Assembly: GCF_000016645.1 (NCBI RefSeq)
Contig: NC_009441.1
Location: forward strand, 2,914,001-2,978,000
Length of the DNA stretch: 64,000 nt
DNA from: Flavobacterium johnsoniae UW101
GTDB taxonomy: Bacteria; Bacteroidota; Bacteroidia; Flavobacteriales; Flavobacteriaceae
Reading direction: 5' to 3'
Part shown: positions 1-8,712 of the stretch, piece by piece
How positions within the stretch are numbered: the stretch's first letter is position 1
Layout: the number at the start of each line of letters is the position of its first letter
Notes under the pieces: model-generated
Told to the model about the DNA's origin: nothing
The model's input: the letters and a program-made list of their open reading frames with translations, nothing else
Database searches by the model: none
Translations under genes and position numbers: made by a program

Positions 1-1522
1 AACAACCATTTTTAAAGAATGGGGGAATGGCTTGACAGCAACTGGTTTTGATGTGCCTAATAATGTTTGGGAAAATGCCGATATCTCTTTAACAAAAGGA
101 ACTTCAGAAACACTTACCAATAGTTCTTATGTTTACGATCAAAGAAGACTTTCTTATTTTGGAAGATTACAATACGATTACAAAGGAAAATATCTACTTT
201 CTGCTATGTTAAGACGTGATTCTTCTACAAAATTCGGACCTGGAAACAAAGTAGGTTACTTCCCTTCGTTTACAGCTGGATGGGTAGTTTCTGACGAAAG
301 TTTCTTTGGACAGCCTAAATTTGTAAACTTCCTGAAATTTAGAGCGAGTTACGGAACTTTAGGAAATGACCAGATTCCTAACTACGGTTATTTAGGATTA
401 TTAAATGGAGAAGCTACTTATATATTTAATGGAGCTTTAGTAAACGGAACAGCAAACGGGCAGGTGCCAAATCCAAATTTGAAATGGGAAGAAGCTCAGA
501 AGTTTGATGTTGGTTTAGACTTAAAAATATTAAATGACAAAGTTTTCATCGTTGCTGATTATTTTATTGATACCAGAAAAGATTTATTGATTCCTAATAT
601 TCCGGTTTCAGGTATTAACGGTACTGGTGCGCCAGGTGCGAGTGCACCGACTTTAAATGCTGGAACAGTTAAAAATTCAGGTTTTGAATTCTCTATAGAT
701 TATAAAGATAAAATATCTGATGCACTGACTTTCAGCGTAGGTTACAATGTTACTTTCCTTAAAAATAAAGTTACTGAAGTGAATAACGGAACAGGATTTA
801 TTGAAGGCGGTGCATTTGGTGTAGGACAGCCTGCTCCTTCAAGAATGGAAGTTGGTAAACCGATGGGGTATTTCTATGGATACAAAACTGACGGAATTTT
901 TCAGACTCAGGCAGAAGTTGACGCACATCCATCTCAGGTGGCTTTAGGAGCAAATGCTGCGCCTGGAGACATTCGTTATGTTGACTTAAACGGAGACGGT
1001 GTAATTGATACAAAAGATAAAACGGATATTGGTAATCCAATTCCAGACGCTACAATGGGTTTCAATCTGCAGTTAAATTACAAGTCACTTGATTTCGCTG
1101 TATTTACATTTGCATCAGTAGGAAATGATATGGTGCGTAACTACGAAAGAACACTTTCTGATGCCAATCGTATAAATTATGTTTTAGACAGATGGACAGG
1201 ACCTGGGACAAGTAATTCGACGCCAAGAGTAACAACAGGAGCAACATCAAATAATGTTTTTTCAAATTATTTTGTAGAAGATGCTTCTTATGTAAGAATT
1301 CAAAATGTACAGCTTGGTTATACACTTAATCCGGAAATATCAAAAAGAGCAGGAGTATCTAAATTAAGACTTTATGCAGGAGTAAATAACCTTTACACAT
1401 TTACAAAATACAAAGGTTTTGATCCAGGTGCTTCAAATGGAGCTCCAATTGGAGGAGGAATCGATTATGGTTTCTATCCAATCCCAAGAACCTATTTAAT
1501 GGGCTTAAACATTAATTTTTAA
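1..1522 (+). CDS. SusC/RagA-family TonB-linked outer membrane protein (C-terminal part)
   Basis: The open frame runs in from the left edge, so this is the C-terminal roughly 507 residues of a protein usually near 1000. It would be the outer-membrane barrel that imports oligosaccharides with TonB energy. Seen: alternating beta-strand sequence with aromatic residues, repeated N-P-N-L-K-W-E type strand turns, and the terminal strand ending Y-L-M-G-L-N-I-N-F, as expected for a SusC barrel. The N-terminal CarboxypepD_reg and plug domains lie outside the window. A SusD gene follows after 11 bases, the standard SusCD arrangement. The apparent TTG at position 32 is internal, not a start. Confidence 0.93.
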   Translation, partial: TTIFKEWGNGLTATGFDVPNNVWENADISLTKGTSETLTNSSYVYDQRRLSYFGRLQYDYKGKYLLSAMLRRDSSTKFGPGNKVGYFPSFTAGWVVSDESFFGQPKFVNFLKFRASYGTLGNDQIPNYGYLGLLNGEATYIFNGALVNGTANGQVPNPNLKWEEAQKFDVGLDLKILNDKVFIVADYFIDTRKDLLIPNIPVSGINGTGAPGASAPTLNAGTVKNSGFEFSIDYKDKISDALTFSVGYNVTFLKNKVTEVNNGTGFIEGGAFGVGQPAPSRMEVGKPMGYFYGYKTDGIFQTQAEVDAHPSQVALGANAAPGDIRYVDLNGDGVIDTKDKTDIGNPIPDATMGFNLQLNYKSLDFAVFTFASVGNDMVRNYERTLSDANRINYVLDRWTGPGTSNSTPRVTTGATSNNVFSNYFVEDASYVRIQNVQLGYTLNPEISKRAGVSKLRLYAGVNNLYTFTKYKGFDPGASNGAPIGGGIDYGFYPIPRTYLMGLNINF

Positions 1523-1533
1523 TTTCAGTTAAA

Positions 1534-3033
1534 ATGAAAAAGTATTTATTTATTTCCACTATAACACTGGTTTTATTCTCGACCGTACTAACATCATGTT
1601 CGGATGAGTTTGTAGATCCAAAACCAGAATATTCTATCGATGCTGAGAATTACTTTAATTCTAAAGAAGAATATGACAATGCATTAATTGCAGCTTATGA
1701 TTTACTGCAGTCTTCTTATGTAAATGTTTTATTAGGAGAAATTGCTTCAGATAATACACTTTGCGGAGGAGAAAGCCCAACCGATGTAATTGGTTTCCAG
1801 CAGATCGATGATATGATTCATACACCTGTAAACAGTAATTTAAGAGATATCTGGAATTGGATGTTTGCCGGTGTTCAAAGAGCAAATTATATCCTTGAAT
1901 TTCAAAATAAAACAGATTTTCCGGGAAGAACCCAAGTCATAGCAGAAGCACGTTTTTTAAGAGCGTATTATCAGTTTGAGTTAGTAAAATGGTTTGGAGG
2001 TATCCCGATGAAAGGAGATGCGAGATTTAAAATTGGAGATGAAAAAATAATTCCCCGCTCATCAGTTCAGGAAGTGTACGCTTCTATTGAAGCCGATTTG
2101 ATTTTCGCATCTGCTAATCTGTCTCCAAATGCAGCGCAGCAGGGACGCATAACAAAAGGCGCTGCTCAGGCATTATTAGGAAAAGCCTATTTGTACCAAA
2201 ATAAATTTGCTCAGGCTGCAGCTTCACTTGATGCTGTAATTACTTCTGGGAAATACAAATTGGTAACAGATTATAATGCAATGTTTGAAGCAGAAGGAGA
2301 AAACGGAACAGAATCTGTTTTTGAAGTGCAGTATACTGATGTTGAAGGAGCAGGATTTGGATGTTTACAATGTAGTGAAGGAAACGTAGCTGTTGGTTTT
2401 AATGGTATTCGTAACTATTCTGGGCCTTTATTCTCTTCTGGATACAGCTTTAATATTCCAACTCAGGAATCGTATGATGCATTTAAAAGCGGAGATAAAC
2501 GCAAAGATGTAGCTATTTTAGATATTAATGCATGGGCTTTGGCTAATGCTTCTTATGATAACGGAAACGGTATCACATTCGGAAAAGGAAATGAAGATAC
2601 AGGTTTCTTCAATAGAAAATATCTTCCAAGAAAAAGAAGCAAAGATGCAGCTGGAGATTTGAATTTAACAAATCCAAACAACTACAGAGCAATCCGTTAT
2701 GCAGATGTACTTTTAATGGCAGCAGAAGCGTATAACAGAGGAGGAATTGATGATGGAAAAGCAAGAACATATTTAAATGAAGTAAGAAGACGTGCTTTTG
2801 GGGATACAAATCATGATATTGCAACTTCGGGAGCGGCTTTGACTGATAATATTTTAGAAGAAAGAAGAGTTGAGCTTTTTGGCGAAGGACATCGTTTCTT
2901 TGACTTGGTTAGAACTGGTAAAGCTGCCGGAACTATCCCTGGCTTTAAAGCGAATAAAAACGAATTATTTCCACTTCCTATTGAAGAAATTCAATTTGCT
3001 AACGGAAACTGGGCACAAAATCCTGGATACTAA
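1534..3033 (+). CDS. SusD/RagB-family nutrient-binding outer membrane lipoprotein
   Basis: A 499-residue lipoprotein with signal peptide and lipobox ending in Cys22 (L-T-S-C), so it is probably anchored at the cell surface. SusD proteins form the lid over the SusC barrel and bind the glycan. Seen: helical TPR-like regions (residues about 90-240), the conserved A-R-F-L-R-A-Y-Y stretch near residue 140, and the C-terminal E-E-R-R-x-E-L-x-G-E-G-H-R-F-F-D-L-x-R motif typical of the family. It starts 11 bases after the SusC stop and is clearly in the same operon. Specificity is inferred only from the GH16 genes downstream. Confidence 0.95.
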   Translation: MKKYLFISTITLVLFSTVLTSCSDEFVDPKPEYSIDAENYFNSKEEYDNALIAAYDLLQSSYVNVLLGEIASDNTLCGGESPTDVIGFQQIDDMIHTPVNSNLRDIWNWMFAGVQRANYILEFQNKTDFPGRTQVIAEARFLRAYYQFELVKWFGGIPMKGDARFKIGDEKIIPRSSVQEVYASIEADLIFASANLSPNAAQQGRITKGAAQALLGKAYLYQNKFAQAAASLDAVITSGKYKLVTDYNAMFEAEGENGTESVFEVQYTDVEGAGFGCLQCSEGNVAVGFNGIRNYSGPLFSSGYSFNIPTQESYDAFKSGDKRKDVAILDINAWALANASYDNGNGITFGKGNEDTGFFNRKYLPRKRSKDAAGDLNLTNPNNYRAIRYADVLLMAAEAYNRGGIDDGKARTYLNEVRRRAFGDTNHDIATSGAALTDNILEERRVELFGEGHRFFDLVRTGKAAGTIPGFKANKNELFPLPIEEIQFANGNWAQNPGY

Positions 3034-3045
3034 AAAACATCAATT

Positions 3046-4647
3046 ATGAAAAAAATACATTTTATTATAAATTTTTTCGTTTTGGCAGTACTCATAGGCT
3101 GTGCAAACGATGACTTAGATATTGATTTAGACGGAATAGCTGCCCCGGCAAATATTTCGGTCTTAACAACAGTTACGCAGGATAATACCGGAAAAGTTAC
3201 CTTCCTGCCAAAAGGTGAAGGTGCAACGCAGTTCAAAATTAGTTTTGGCGACGGAACACCAGACTCTGATTACATAGGAGTTGGATCGACAGTTTCTCAC
3301 GTTTACAAAGAAGGCGTTTATAAGTCAAAAATTATTGCATCAGGACTTAGCGGCAAAACAGCTGAAATAGAGAAAGAAGTTGTTGTTTCTTTTAGAGCTC
3401 CGGAAAATTTACAAGTTGTTGTAACAAATGATAAATTGGTTTCTAATAAAATAACCGTTACAGCAACCGCTGATTTTGCCTTGTTTTATGATGTCTATTT
3501 TGGAGAAGCAGGACATCCTGATCCAGTTTCAGCTAATAATGGAGAACCAGTTTCGTACACTTATCAGGCTGCAGGAGTTTATACAATTAAAGTTGTTTCT
3601 AAAAGTGCAGCTATTAAAACAACTGAGCACACAGAAGAAGTTACAGCAAAATTAGTATTGAACCCAACTACATCTGCACCGGCACAGCCAGGCAGACAAG
3701 CAGGAGATGTTATTTCAATTTTCAGCTCTAAATACACAGATATTGCAGGAACTAATTTTTATCCAAACTGGGGACAGTCAACAGGATTTGCTGAATTTGA
3801 TTTAGATGGAGATAAAATGTTGAACTATACAAATCTAAACTATCAGGGAATTGCGCTGGCAGATAATGTTACGATTGATGTTTCAGGAATGGAATATCTT
3901 CACATGGATATCTGGACAGCAGATTTAGATAAACTGGCAATTTTCCCAATTAGTAAATCAAACGGAGAAAGAAAGGTTGTAAAAGATCTTACAGCAAACC
4001 AATGGACTAGTATAGACATTCCTATTTCAGACTTTACAAGTCAGTCTGGTTTTACAGTTGCTGATATTTTCCAATTAAAATTAGATGCTGTTACGGCAGG
4101 AAAAAGCGTTTATATTGATAATATTTATTTCTATAAAACAGCTGCTGAAACAATAGGACTGCCAATTGACTTTGAATCTGCAGCTTTAACTTACGCTTGG
4201 GGCGGATTTGGAAATGTAGATGCTTCAGTAGTTACAAATCCTAATAAAACTGGATTAAATGTTTCTAATAAAGTAGTGAAGATAGATAAGAAAAATGGAG
4301 CAGAAACCTGGGGAGGAGCAAGCTTAAATCTTGAAAATCCATTTGATGGTACAAAAGGAACTAAAGTAAAAGTAGCAGTATGGTCGCCAAAAGTTGGAGC
4401 CCCAATATTATACAAAATGGAACTTTCTACATCACCAAAAGACGGTAATGGAAATCCAACGGTTAATTTTGAGGTACAGGTGCTTACAACTGTTGCCAAT
4501 GCCTGGGAAGTCCTGACATTTGATCTTACAAGCGCTGCTTCTTTTAACAGCAGTATAAAATACGACAGAGTAATTCTATTCCCTGATTTTGGTAAAAACG
4601 GACTAGGAGAAACGTATTACTTTGATGATATAAAACAATCCAATTAA
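3046..4647 (+). CDS. PKD-domain surface lipoprotein, putative glycan-binding protein of the PUL
   Basis: A 533-residue protein with an SPII signal (lipobox Cys19, I-G-C-A), then an acidic D-D-L-D-I-D-L-D stretch resembling a surface-export signal. Two PKD/immunoglobulin-like domains follow (about residues 35-115 and 118-205), recognisable by the F-G-D-G-T and Y-x-x-x-G-V-Y motifs. Two beta-sandwich regions (about 235-395 and 395-533) resemble carbohydrate-binding modules; each ends in a Y-x-D-(N/D)-I strand. No catalytic motif was seen. It lies between susD and the GH16 gene, the usual place for a SusE/SGBP-type binding protein. Binding of beta-glucan is inference. Confidence 0.8.
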   Translation: MKKIHFIINFFVLAVLIGCANDDLDIDLDGIAAPANISVLTTVTQDNTGKVTFLPKGEGATQFKISFGDGTPDSDYIGVGSTVSHVYKEGVYKSKIIASGLSGKTAEIEKEVVVSFRAPENLQVVVTNDKLVSNKITVTATADFALFYDVYFGEAGHPDPVSANNGEPVSYTYQAAGVYTIKVVSKSAAIKTTEHTEEVTAKLVLNPTTSAPAQPGRQAGDVISIFSSKYTDIAGTNFYPNWGQSTGFAEFDLDGDKMLNYTNLNYQGIALADNVTIDVSGMEYLHMDIWTADLDKLAIFPISKSNGERKVVKDLTANQWTSIDIPISDFTSQSGFTVADIFQLKLDAVTAGKSVYIDNIYFYKTAAETIGLPIDFESAALTYAWGGFGNVDASVVTNPNKTGLNVSNKVVKIDKKNGAETWGGASLNLENPFDGTKGTKVKVAVWSPKVGAPILYKMELSTSPKDGNGNPTVNFEVQVLTTVANAWEVLTFDLTSAASFNSSIKYDRVILFPDFGKNGLGETYYFDDIKQSN

Positions 4648-4658
4648 AACAAGAAATC

Positions 4659-6329
4659 ATGAGCAAGAAATTAATTATAAAGATAGTATCCCTATTTACG
4701 ATTCTCTTGATGACGGGTTGTCAGAAAGACGATTTTACATTCGGATCAATAACTACACCATCTAATTTAAAGGTAACAGCCGAAATTGTTGGTAAAACAG
4801 CTGATGCTCCTTATGGAGACGGATCTGGAATAGTAAAGTTTGCTGCAACAGCAGATAATGCTATTTCGTATAAATATGTTTATCCAGACGGGACTTCTGA
4901 TAATGCTCCAAGCGGAAAAATCTCTAAAAGATTTACCAAAACAGGAGTTAACACCTATACCGTAACTATTGTTGCAACAGGAGCAGGAGGAGTAGCAACA
5001 AATACAACAATCGATGTTGAAGTAAAAAGTGATTTTAGCGACGATCAGGCCGTTCAATTGCTTACAGGCGGATCTTCTAAAAAATGGTATTGGGCTGCCG
5101 GAGAACCAGGACATCTTGGTGTAGGTCAGAACGATGGCGATGCAGAGAAAAACTTCTTCCCTAATTACTACAGTGCAGGAGCATTTGAAAAAGCAAATTC
5201 ACCAAACAGCAGCTGTTTATACGATAACGTATTGACATTCTCTCTTGATGGGGATCAGCTTAAATTCCAATTAGATAACGGCGGAGCAACATTCTTCAAT
5301 AAAGATTTTGGAAGCGTTGCAGGAGCATCTGGTTTATCAGAAGACATGTGTTTAAGCTATAACACTGGTGCTGCAAAAACAGTTTCATTAAGTCCTTCTG
5401 AATCTGTAATAATGAATAATCCAAAACATGCAGAGCAGACAAGAGGTACAACAATGAACTTCTCTGACAATGGATTTATGGGGTACTATATTGGTCAAAA
5501 TTCTTATGAGATTTTATCACTTACTGCTAACCGTATGGTTGTAAGAGCAGTAATGGGCGGAAATCCGGCATTGGCATGGTACCATACCTTTACAACTACG
5601 CCTCCAAATCAAAATCCAAATCCATCAACGGATTATACAAACCTTGTATGGCAGGACGAATTTAATACAGACGGAGCGCCAGATCCTGCAAAATGGGTTT
5701 ATGATTTAGGAAGAGGCGATAACGGCTGGGGAAATAATGAAAAACAAAATTATACCAGTTCAGCTTCAAACATAAAAGTACAAGGCGGAAGCTTAATTAT
5801 TACAGCTAAAAAAGAAGCTTCCGGCGGAGCAGATTATTCTTCGGCAAGACTTAAATCAGATGGAAAATATTCTTTTACATATGGTAAAGTTGAGGTTAGA
5901 GCAAAACTTCCTTCTGGCGGCGGAACCTGGCCGGCTATCTGGATGCTTGGGCAGAATTATGCAACAAAACCATGGCCTGCCTGCGGAGAAATTGATATTA
6001 TGGAACACGTAGGAAACAATCAGAACGTGATTCACGGTACATTTCATTATCCGGCACGTTTTGGCGGAAACGCAGATACAGCATCGAAAACAATTCCAAA
6101 TGTATCTACAGAGTTTCATGTTTATAAAACAATCTGGAGTCCGGAATCTATCTCAATTTATGTTGATGATACACTGATTCATACACTGGCAAATACTGCA
6201 TCATTACCTTTTAACAGCAGCTTTTTCTTGATTTTAAATGTTGCAATGGGAGGTAATTTAGGAGGAGCTATTGATGGTGCTTTTTCACAATCTTCTATGG
6301 AGGTTGATTATGTTAGAGTATATCAATAA
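4659..6329 (+). CDS. GH16 family beta-glucanase (laminarinase-like) lipoprotein with PKD-like N-terminus
   Basis: A 556-residue lipoprotein (lipobox Cys21, M-T-G-C). Order: PKD-like domain (about 30-123), a Bacteroidota-type beta domain (about 125-312), a Pro/Asn-rich linker (313-325), and a GH16 catalytic domain (327-556). The catalytic signature G-E-I-D-I-M-E-H-V-G is intact, with predicted nucleophile Glu444, helper Asp446 and acid/base Glu449. It also has the W-P-A-I-W-M-L-G strand and the terminal Y-V-R-V-Y-Q strand. The E-x-D-x-x-E spacing (beta-bulge type) is shared by laminarinases and other endo-beta-1,3-glucanases. It is probably cell-surface attached, cutting the polymer for the SusCD pair. 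Confidence 0.92.
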   Translation: MSKKLIIKIVSLFTILLMTGCQKDDFTFGSITTPSNLKVTAEIVGKTADAPYGDGSGIVKFAATADNAISYKYVYPDGTSDNAPSGKISKRFTKTGVNTYTVTIVATGAGGVATNTTIDVEVKSDFSDDQAVQLLTGGSSKKWYWAAGEPGHLGVGQNDGDAEKNFFPNYYSAGAFEKANSPNSSCLYDNVLTFSLDGDQLKFQLDNGGATFFNKDFGSVAGASGLSEDMCLSYNTGAAKTVSLSPSESVIMNNPKHAEQTRGTTMNFSDNGFMGYYIGQNSYEILSLTANRMVVRAVMGGNPALAWYHTFTTTPPNQNPNPSTDYTNLVWQDEFNTDGAPDPAKWVYDLGRGDNGWGNNEKQNYTSSASNIKVQGGSLIITAKKEASGGADYSSARLKSDGKYSFTYGKVEVRAKLPSGGGTWPAIWMLGQNYATKPWPACGEIDIMEHVGNNQNVIHGTFHYPARFGGNADTASKTIPNVSTEFHVYKTIWSPESISIYVDDTLIHTLANTASLPFNSSFFLILNVAMGGNLGGAIDGAFSQSSMEVDYVRVYQ

Positions 6330-6356
6330 GTTGAGTTAATTAATTAGTAATTCTGA

Positions 6357-6380
6357 GAAGGTCAGTTTCGGCTGGCCTTC
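6357..6380 (+). terminator. Hairpin between the two GH16 genes
   Basis: A nine-pair stem (GAAGGTCAG / CTGGCCTTC, one G-T pair) around a TTTCGG loop. It lacks a clear T-run (TTAATTAAAAA follows), so it is more likely an attenuator or RNA-stability hairpin than a strong terminator. Confidence 0.5.
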
Positions 6381-6397
6381 TTAATTAAAAAAAGAAT

Positions 6398-7156
6398 ATG
6401 AATAAAATAGTTTTACTGCTGTTAATCTGTAGTTTTTCGTATGCACAGGAAACAAAAAGAAAATTAGTCTGGGAAGAAAATTTCAGTAAAAAAAATATAA
6501 ACGAAAAAGACTGGAATTTTGAACTTGGCGACGGCTGTCCAGATTTATGTGGTTACGGAAATAATGAAAGACAGATTTATACCAAAACAAATCACGAAAT
6601 AAAAGATGGAAATTTAATTATTGAAGCCAGGAAAGAAGGAAATATATATACTTCGACCAAAATTACTACAAAAGGCAAAAAGGAGTTTAAATACGGCAGA
6701 ATTGAAGCAAGGGCAAAACTGCCAATCGGACACGGTTTATGGCCGGCATTTTGGATGCTTGGAGCTAATATTGATGAGGTAAAATGGCCAAAAACAGGTG
6801 AAATTGATATCTTAGAATATATAGGCAGAGATCCTCATATGGTTTATACAACCCTGCATACGCAAGACAGCCACGGAAATACAATCAATACAAAACGTAC
6901 AGAATTTCCAAATATTGAAGAAGGTTATCATGTATATGCCATTGAGTGGAACAAGGACAAAATTGATTTTTTTGTTGATACAACTTTAGTTTACACCTTC
7001 AATCCAGAAGTAAAAAATGAAGATACATGGCCTTTTGATAAACCATTTTATATCATTGTAAATTTGGCAATTGGAGGCAATTTTGGAGGTCCGGAAGTAG
7101 ATGATTCTGTGTTACCGCAAAAATATTACGTAGATTATGTACGAGTTTACCAATAA
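6398..7156 (+). CDS. GH16 family beta-glucanase, secreted (single-domain)
   Basis: A 252-residue enzyme with a type I signal peptide (cleavage probably after Ala16, S-Y-A-Q). Almost all the rest is a GH16 domain. The catalytic stretch G-E-I-D-I-L-E-Y-I-G gives Glu135, Asp137 and Glu140; W-P-A-F-W-M-L-G and the terminal Y-V-R-V-Y-Q strand are also present. It has no lipobox and no accessory domains, so it is probably periplasmic or released, complementing the surface-anchored GH16 upstream. Only a hairpin separates it from that gene, so it belongs to the same locus. Laminarin is the likeliest substrate, but GH16 also covers lichenan, agar and carrageenan. Confidence 0.9.
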   Translation: MNKIVLLLLICSFSYAQETKRKLVWEENFSKKNINEKDWNFELGDGCPDLCGYGNNERQIYTKTNHEIKDGNLIIEARKEGNIYTSTKITTKGKKEFKYGRIEARAKLPIGHGLWPAFWMLGANIDEVKWPKTGEIDILEYIGRDPHMVYTTLHTQDSHGNTINTKRTEFPNIEEGYHVYAIEWNKDKIDFFVDTTLVYTFNPEVKNEDTWPFDKPFYIIVNLAIGGNFGGPEVDDSVLPQKYYVDYVRVYQ

Positions 7157-7476
7157 AAAATAATACCTTAAAATTTCAGTAATAAAGCAGGTGTAAGTAG
7201 TTTAAGTGATTAATTGTAAGTTATTTACATCTGTTTTTTAAATATTGCAAATAGTTTTTTTAAATCCATTTTTTTAACTATTTTTAATGAAATAAAACTT
7301 TGCAGTAAAAAACTTAACGATTTATTGTTAATTATTATTGTTTTTGTTTGCTTTTTAAAATAAATATTTGTTAAATTTGGTCACAATATTAACATAACTC
7401 AAAAAAGAGATCCGCCTATAAAATAAAATTACTTTTTAGAATTACTCCAAATTATTAAAACTAAAAAAGTAGTATT
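7157..7476. other. Intergenic region of 320 bases upstream of the sigma factor gene
   Basis: AT-rich spacer at the end of the PUL. Apart from the promoter-like elements near 7348-7379 I see no gene, strong hairpin or repeat. Confidence 0.5.
7348..7379 (+). promoter_or_regulatory. Candidate Bacteroidota-type promoter of the ECF sigma factor gene
   Basis: TTG at 7348-7350 and TAAATTTG at 7372-7379 are separated by 21 bases. This fits the flavobacterial -33 (TTTG) / -7 (TAnnTTTG) pattern. It would leave a leader of about 95 bases before the ATG at 7477. Pattern match only. Confidence 0.45.
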
Positions 7477-8061
7477 ATGGCTGATCTGCATACTCCAGAC
7501 GCTCTATTAGTAAAAAATTATGTTGAAGGCAGTGAAGCTGCTCTTGCAACATTAATTAAAAGGCACGAATCTAAGATATATGGTTTTATATATTCTAAGA
7601 TTGCTGATAGAGACATTTCAAATGATATTTTCCAAGACACTTTTATTAAAGTGATAAAAACATTAAAAAGCAATTCTTATAACGAAGAAGGGAAATTTCT
7701 TCCGTGGGTCATGCGTATTTCACACAATTTAATTGTGGATCACTTTCGCAAAACCAAAAAGATGCCAATGTACAGAGAAACCGAAGAGTTTTCAATATTC
7801 TCAATTATGTCTGATGATTCGCTAAACATCGAAAGCAGAATGATTGTCGATCAGGTTGAGGTGGACTTAAAAAGACTAATTGAAGAACTTCCTGAAGACC
7901 AAAAAGAAGTTTTGGTAATGAGAATGTATCAGGACATGAGCTTTAAAGAAATATCAGAATTAACAGACGTAAGTATCAATACAGCATTAGGAAGAATGCG
8001 TTATGCGTTGATGAATTTGAGAAAAATTATCGACAAACATCAAATTATTTTGACCAACTAA
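7477..8061 (+). CDS. ECF-type RNA polymerase sigma-70 factor
   Basis: A 194-residue sigma factor. Region 2 spans about residues 20-90 (E-S-K-I-Y-G-F-I-Y-S-K with D-I-F-Q-D-T-F-I-K-V). Region 4 spans about 130-185 (L-P-E-D-Q-K-E-V-L-V-M-R, then the helix-turn-helix M-S-F-K-E-I-S-E-L-T-D-V-S-I-N-T-A). Regions 1.1, 1.2 and 3 are missing, as in ECF factors. It redirects RNA polymerase to a small promoter set. No anti-sigma gene with a recognisable zinc-binding or FecR-like domain lies next to it, but a 47-residue basic protein follows 50 bases downstream. It is not obviously a PUL SusC-linked sigma/anti-sigma pair, since it stands outside the GH16 locus. Confidence 0.93.
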   Translation: MADLHTPDALLVKNYVEGSEAALATLIKRHESKIYGFIYSKIADRDISNDIFQDTFIKVIKTLKSNSYNEEGKFLPWVMRISHNLIVDHFRKTKKMPMYRETEEFSIFSIMSDDSLNIESRMIVDQVEVDLKRLIEELPEDQKEVLVMRMYQDMSFKEISELTDVSINTALGRMRYALMNLRKIIDKHQIILTN

Positions 8062-8111
8062 TACTATTTTGAAAATTAGCCCGTTATACTATAATAAAAC
8101 ACTAACATAGT

Positions 8112-8255
8112 ATGGCGAAAATTTACTCAAAAAAAGCATTAGCTTCTAAAGATTTAAAACCTAAAAAAGAAGTAGTTTCTTTTTTATTAAGTTATTCACA
8201 AGCTTTAAAAGTTGTGAAAATCGAAGATAAAAGTTTTGAAATCATAGCTAATTAA
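8112..8255 (+). CDS. Small basic protein (47 residues) downstream of the ECF sigma factor
   Basis: A short open frame from ATG at 8112 to TAA at 8253-8255. It has an N-terminal lysine-rich half (M-A-K-I-Y-S-K-K-A-L, then K-D-L-K-P-K-K-E) and a helical half (V-V-S-F-L-L-S-Y-S-Q-A-L-K-V-V-K). It has no signal peptide or Cys. Position (50 bases after the sigma stop, ahead of a strong terminator) suggests co-transcription. I do not recognise a named family. Possible roles are a sigma-factor partner or a small regulatory or RNA-binding protein; both are inference. A near copy of its first codons recurs at 8587. Confidence 0.65.
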   Translation: MAKIYSKKALASKDLKPKKEVVSFLLSYSQALKVVKIEDKSFEIIAN

Positions 8256-8321
8256 ACAGCCCGCTGCTTTGGTCGGATGTTTATTTCGAAAGAAAAACCA
8301 AATGGTCGTTTTGGTTAAAAG

Positions 8322-8360
8322 CTCACTATTTGTATGCAGATACAGATAGTGAGTTTTTTT
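8322..8360 (+). terminator. Intrinsic terminator of the sigma factor / small protein transcript
   Basis: Perfect eight-pair stem CTCACTAT (8322-8329) / ATAGTGAG (8346-8353), followed by seven T residues. Confidence 0.85.
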
Positions 8361-8712
8361 ATGCAATAAACTTGGTGAAATTTAAATAATGTAAGGTTTT
8401 TGGTGGTTTTTTATTGTTATTTGTTAAAGTTTTTAATTTTTACTCTTATTTGTTAGTTTTTTCGATTATTAATTTTATTTTAGTTAAAAAGTAATTTTTA
8501 TTTCAGTAAAAATGAGTAATGTTTACTTTTAATATAAACCAACTAACCAACCAGTAATAAATGTTTAATTTAATACCAGTAATTGTATGGCGAAAAACTA
8601 CTCAGCTTCATTTTAGTTTTGTTTAGACCTTAATACTTATTAAGAGCAGGATTTTATAAAACGTAAAATCTTTTAAAACCCCAGTCTATTTAATAACAAA
8701 ACTTTACAAGAA
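8361..8712. other. AT-rich intergenic stretch containing a micro-ORF
   Basis: About 350 bases of very AT-rich DNA. At 8587-8616 there is an ATG-started frame of nine codons (M-A-K-N-Y-S-A-S-F, then TAG). Its first codons copy the start of the 47-residue gene at 8112: 17 of 19 bases agree over TATGGCGAAAA..TACTCA. It could be a leader peptide for the TPR gene or the remnant of a duplicated small gene. No hairpin with a T-run was found. Confidence 0.4.

Noticed and set aside
4191..4499. Antisense frame within the PKD lipoprotein gene
   Set aside because: Reading in the opposite strand of a well-supported gene, no start context and no family resemblance.
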